64,000 nucleotides of DNA, from positions 1,364,001 to 1,428,000 of the forward strand of contig NZ_CP062973.1 in assembly GCF_017311165.1 (NCBI RefSeq). Direction: 5' to 3'. A model generated the notes under the pieces. The model made no database searches, was not told where the DNA came from, and saw only the letters and a program-made list of their open reading frames with translations. Position numbers and translations under genes: made by a program. The first letter of the stretch is position 1; every line of letters begins with the position of its first letter. This stretch comes from Psychroflexus sp. ALD_RP9 (GTDB taxonomy: Bacteria > Bacteroidota > Bacteroidia > Flavobacteriales > Flavobacteriaceae). Positions 62,701 through 64,000 of this stretch are shown one piece after another.

Positions 62701-63954
62701 ACCGAAACCTTGGTTAACAGTTGCAATGTCTCTAATATTATCGGTCAATAAAGATGTGCCGTTATTGATGCCAAGTGGGTTAAAATCGTTGTTAGCGTTA
62801 TCTGGTCTTCCGCCAGGATTATTAATAAAGTTCGGTACAGGTGATCCTGTGAGGTTACCTTGGTTATCTATGAAAAGACCAATATTCTGTGGTTGAGACT
62901 CACCAATATCTTGTATAGCTACAATATTTCTAGCGTTAGAAAAGGTTTGAGAGTTGTTGGTTCGATTGGTGACCCAAACTTGAATTCTTGTGATTTGGAA
63001 TTTACTATTTATAAATGGGTAGTTTTCTAGCGCCTCATTGTATTGGTCACGAAAATACTGTGATAGGAAAAAGTGCCTATTTTCATCATAATCTAAAATA
63101 AACTTATCAAAATCACGAACTGTTGCGCCACCTTCAACACTTACATTTTGGCGTTCTGAATTTAATTCTGAAAATACACCTGTAATGGTTGTTTTTCCAA
63201 ATTGAAGTTCAGTTTTTACACCAAATAAACTCTGTGCACCTTCAATTAATGAACTGTTAATAGGCATGTTTACATTACCAACTTCAATTTTTCGAATAAT
63301 ATCGTCTTCGGTTGGTGTATATTCTAGCTTAATTTGATTTTGAAAATCAAAAGTTGATTGTGTATCATACTCAGCGTTAACTTTTAAACGTTTACCAACT
63401 GAAGCTTGCATCCCAAAGCTAATACGTTGATCGAAATCGAAAGTTAAGTTGCTTTGGTTTCTTGGTGATATAGCAGGGTTATCTTGTTTAGAGTATAATA
63501 TTCCTAAATCTATTGCAACAGAGCCTCGAGGTATGACTTCAATTTTGTTACCCCCAAAAATGGTTTCGAAAAATGAATTATTGACATAAAATATGGGAAT
63601 TAAGTTTTTTTGTTCTTCATCATTTTTCCCGTTAGCTGCATCAGTTTTTTGTTTAAAATAGGCCTTCAGTTGTTCTTCAAGATAAAGATCTTCAAATTCT
63701 TTACGCGTTAAAACTAAAGGATACTTTACATTAACATCTCCTACTTTTTCAGTATAAATGTACTTATCTAAAATGGGGTCATAAGTGTATTTTTTTAAGA
63801 TACTTGATGGATCTTCCATAAAAATACTACCGAAAGCGTAACCTGTTTTTGTGCTATCTTGATTGTTTTGTGCATTTATCGTTAAGCTACAAACAACTAA
63901 GCTGAAAAAGAGAAAATAGTGAGATTTAAATTTGAGAAATTTAGTTGGTTTCAA
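56719..63954 (-). CDS. sprA: SprA, T9SS translocon / gliding motility protein
   Basis: 2411-residue outer-membrane protein. In Flavobacterium johnsoniae, SprA forms the giant beta-barrel channel of the type IX secretion system that exports gliding adhesins. A signal peptide (FLKFKSHYFLFFSLVVCSLTINAQ) is followed by long alternating-strand sequence with SprA N-terminal repeats and no internal stop. Length fits the family. The start codon is TTG at 63954: no ATG lies nearby, and the next in-frame ATG would remove the signal peptide. Only five bases separate it from the ruvA stop, so the genes are cotranscribed. Confidence 0.96.
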   Translation of the reverse strand: MKPTKFLKFKSHYFLFFSLVVCSLTINAQNNQDSTKTGYAFGSIFMEDPSSILKKYTYDPILDKYIYTEKVGDVNVKYPLVLTRKEFEDLYLEEQLKAYFKQKTDAANGKNDEEQKNLIPIFYVNNSFFETIFGGNKIEVIPRGSVAIDLGILYSKQDNPAISPRNQSNLTFDFDQRISFGMQASVGKRLKVNAEYDTQSTFDFQNQIKLEYTPTEDDIIRKIEVGNVNMPINSSLIEGAQSLFGVKTELQFGKTTITGVFSELNSERQNVSVEGGATVRDFDKFILDYDENRHFFLSQYFRDQYNEALENYPFINSKFQITRIQVWVTNRTNNSQTFSNARNIVAIQDIGESQPQNIGLFIDNQGNLTGSPVPNFINNPGGRPDNANNDFNPLGINNGTSLLTDNIRDIATVNQGFGQANSFVSEGRDYAILENARELTQNDFTLYPELGYISLNQRLSNDEILGVAFEYKTTDGSVFRVGEFANGGPEATETTENPNIEGEQIPQSQNLVVKMLKSPITNVNEPVWDLMMKNFYSLGATQLEQDGFRFNILYTDPQPVNFITQAPNANEALPLDVEDQNLLKVFNFDQLNANNDPINGGDGFFDFVTGITIDPQNGLIKFTKVEPFGEYLFNKLDNTPNTGTEDYNDINTYNGNQAKYVFRSLYRTTKTQAQQQGADKNKFQLKGRYKASGSDGIPIGAFNVPRGSVTVTAGGRELQEGVDYTVNYELGRVNILDEALLASNTPINISTENNALFGRQTKRFTGIDVQHRFSDELQLGATFLNLNERPITQKADYNTEPINNSIYGFNFKYDTEVPFFTRLVNKLPNTDTDVESRFSLRGEFAYLKPGAPKGNEFGGEATTYVDDFEGSQTSISVLNPDAWALSSVPVGFRGPNDTGGNYDVNDDISINNYRAKLNWYTIDPIFYSSQRPEGISDQDLSQYYSRRILINELFPNTDLVPGQIQTIFSLDLHYKPSNRGMYNYNPAASTDGQLPDPSQNFGGIMRGLQTTDFERANVEFVEFWVMDPFIYAENANNNGGKVVLNFGSISEDILKDGRKQFENGLPEDGGFSNAISTNFAKVPSSQSLVYAFDSEGQARVNQDVGLDGLTNIDEAEKFPQFAGFEDPSQDDFIFYLNADGGILERYEKYNGLQGNNPVEVTQNNRGNSAFPDVEDVNRDNTMNTIDSYFEYEVPLFPNMSVENNTSNIAGINRDYITDVREVNATLPNGQQIPARWVQFRVPLRTNQEFAIGGISDLRSVRFMRMFLTDFEEETILRFGSLDLVRGDYLTYDQAIVPDGSDPELNSNTQFNVEAVSEEITSTYVTPPGVVREQLVNNNVTVRDDEKSLALIVKNLESEDSRGVFKNYQIDMRQYENLELFLHAEALPAPNPQLQDNQLVAFIRMGIDFTNNFYQVEIPLTVSDPSDITARGVWPEENDLKLPLNLLQEIKSIVLGNNALSNLDLNFFNEDLSPSTEVTPGQLRVGIKGNPSFGNIRVLMLGLRNASGQNVSGNVWFNELRLSGLKNQGGWAAVANMDTNFADFANISASGRRSTVGFGGIEQGPNQRSREDVKQYDVVTGLNFGQLLPENWGIKIPFSYSRGEELITPQFDPVYLDLELETLLDNAQDQATEDQILERAETYTRRQSVSVIGLRKDRTNDDSTPMPYDVENFTFSGTYNQEDYRDFEVEKSKDQSVDVSLTYEYQVEPLKVEPFKNIELLNSPYFNLLKDFNINLLPTSISASSNINRQYNELQFRNIDLPPGSIGTPKLYQRNYFYDWQYAIDYKLTDNLNFNFNSSTNRIVRNFIDENNNQDNSVGVWDDFLNFGAPNRHYQKLQVNYTLPLEKLPFLSFVRAQYSYTGDFMWQKGSEILRGLDNIPDLGNSVQNSSAHNLNATLTMSRLYSYLGLEKKRARGDQNQTQNQRGVRRRNNRLQQANQKKKTNEAEQLPTELSVKDKAFNTLIGLVTAVDRVQVNYANTEGIYLPGYTNSIGFGGTFKPTAGFTFGSQNDVREIAARKGWLTMYQDFNEEYTKTQNEQLDIQAGIRLLPGLTIDLIANRLYSETYTENFRVDQNTLQYQSITPYSFGNFNISTNMIRTAFQPSSRDVSATFDQFKENRLIIANRLATRAGININNPDNLDENGYPIGFGPNSQDVLLPSFLSAYTGEDASKSSLKTFRDTPLPNWNLKYTGLMRLNWFKERFTRFSIQHAYSSSFTVNQFQSNLQYNRLSPYSEFNLDQNGNFNSELIIANVNLIEQFTPLLKIDFEMKNSVSILAEYKKDRALSLSFNNSLLTEMLGEEYIVGLGYRIKDLKIVTQFEGNRRILSSDLNLKADVSLRRNETIIRSLDIENNRITAGQDIWSINFTADYAFTKNLTAIFFYDHVFSKNAISTIFPQTTIRSGFTIRYNFGN

Positions 63955-63959
63955 ATGAA

Positions 63960-64000
63960 TTATAATTTTTTCAATGCCAGTTTAATGATATTTTCTACAC
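63960..64000 (-). CDS. ruvA: RuvA C-terminal end (partial)
   Basis: The last 12 codons of a minus-strand gene at the right edge: VENIIKLALKKL, then TAA at 63960-63962. This matches the C-terminal helix of RuvA (branch-migration complex subunit), and ruvA is the usual gene before sprA in flavobacteria. So little is visible that the name rests mainly on gene order. Confidence 0.6.
   Translation of the reverse strand, partial: VENIIKLALKKL

Noticed and set aside
56719..63954. Tandem repeat or frameshift in the giant gene
   Set aside because: The frame is open throughout and its length is normal for SprA.

Overview
The window is an AT-rich stretch of chromosome from a member of the Bacteroidota, almost certainly a flavobacterium (Flavobacteriaceae-like). 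The main evidence is sprA (gliding motility/type IX secretion), the ruvA-sprA-gcvH-vanZ-tonB order, DUF4301 and DUF4837 proteins, a bacterial geranylgeranylglyceryl-phosphate-type synthase, a caa3-type oxidase cluster, and several promoters of the Bacteroidota type (TAnnTTTG at -7). Most of it is ordinary housekeeping content. No transposase, integrase or CRISPR array was seen.

Layout. 1-2.4 kb: 3' part of ileS and a DksA/TraR-like gene. 2.4-4.5 kb: CYTH protein, small membrane protein, dinB. 4.6-10.7 kb: ahcY, divergent from a tightly packed run of PPTase, GGGP synthase, thiamine-binding protein, PnuC transporter, NadR-like ATPase, DUF4301 and ArfB. 10.7-13.2 kb: feoA-feoB plus a 41-residue Cys-rich FeoB-associated peptide. 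13.3-18.9 kb: SCO protein, rseP, tRNA-Asn with promoter and terminator, small membrane proteins and an 11-bp tandem repeat. 19.1-26.9 kb: accessory island. 27.4-34.3 kb: XRE/membrane pair, PPK2, SPFH lipoprotein, a broken RelE/ParE toxin, an ECF sigma operon, a broken copy of the mfd 3' end, and a histidine kinase/response regulator pair. 34.4-46.6 kb: mfd, ppc, DUF4837 lipoprotein, ABC permease, tail-specific protease, surE and thioesterase. 46.6-52.9 kb: EamA exporter, ArsC-like, SCO/DUF420 and cytochrome oxidase assembly genes, cox subunits and cyoE. 53-64 kb: beta-barrel protein, tonB, vanZ, gcvH, sprA and the last codons of ruvA.

The most interesting part is the island at 19.1-26.9 kb. 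On the minus strand it holds an overlapping two-gene operon: a 1181-residue SF2 helicase with a C-terminal PD-(D/E)XK nuclease, and a 660-residue protein with no recognisable catalytic motif. Order, sizes and domains resemble the Vibrio cholerae DdmD-DdmE plasmid-elimination system (helicase-nuclease plus catalytically dead prokaryotic Argonaute). Facing it, with one base between the stop codons, is a second two-gene unit: an HNH nuclease and a methyltransferase-HIT fusion. The DdmDE assignment is an inference from architecture and needs a structure or profile comparison.

The second notable point is two gene remnants. One is a degraded same-orientation duplicate of the mfd C-terminal coding region (about 165 bp, two in-frame stops), so copies of this sequence bracket the kinase/regulator pair. 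The other is a 5'-truncated RelE/ParE toxin overlapping the membrane-protein gene of the sigma-factor operon.
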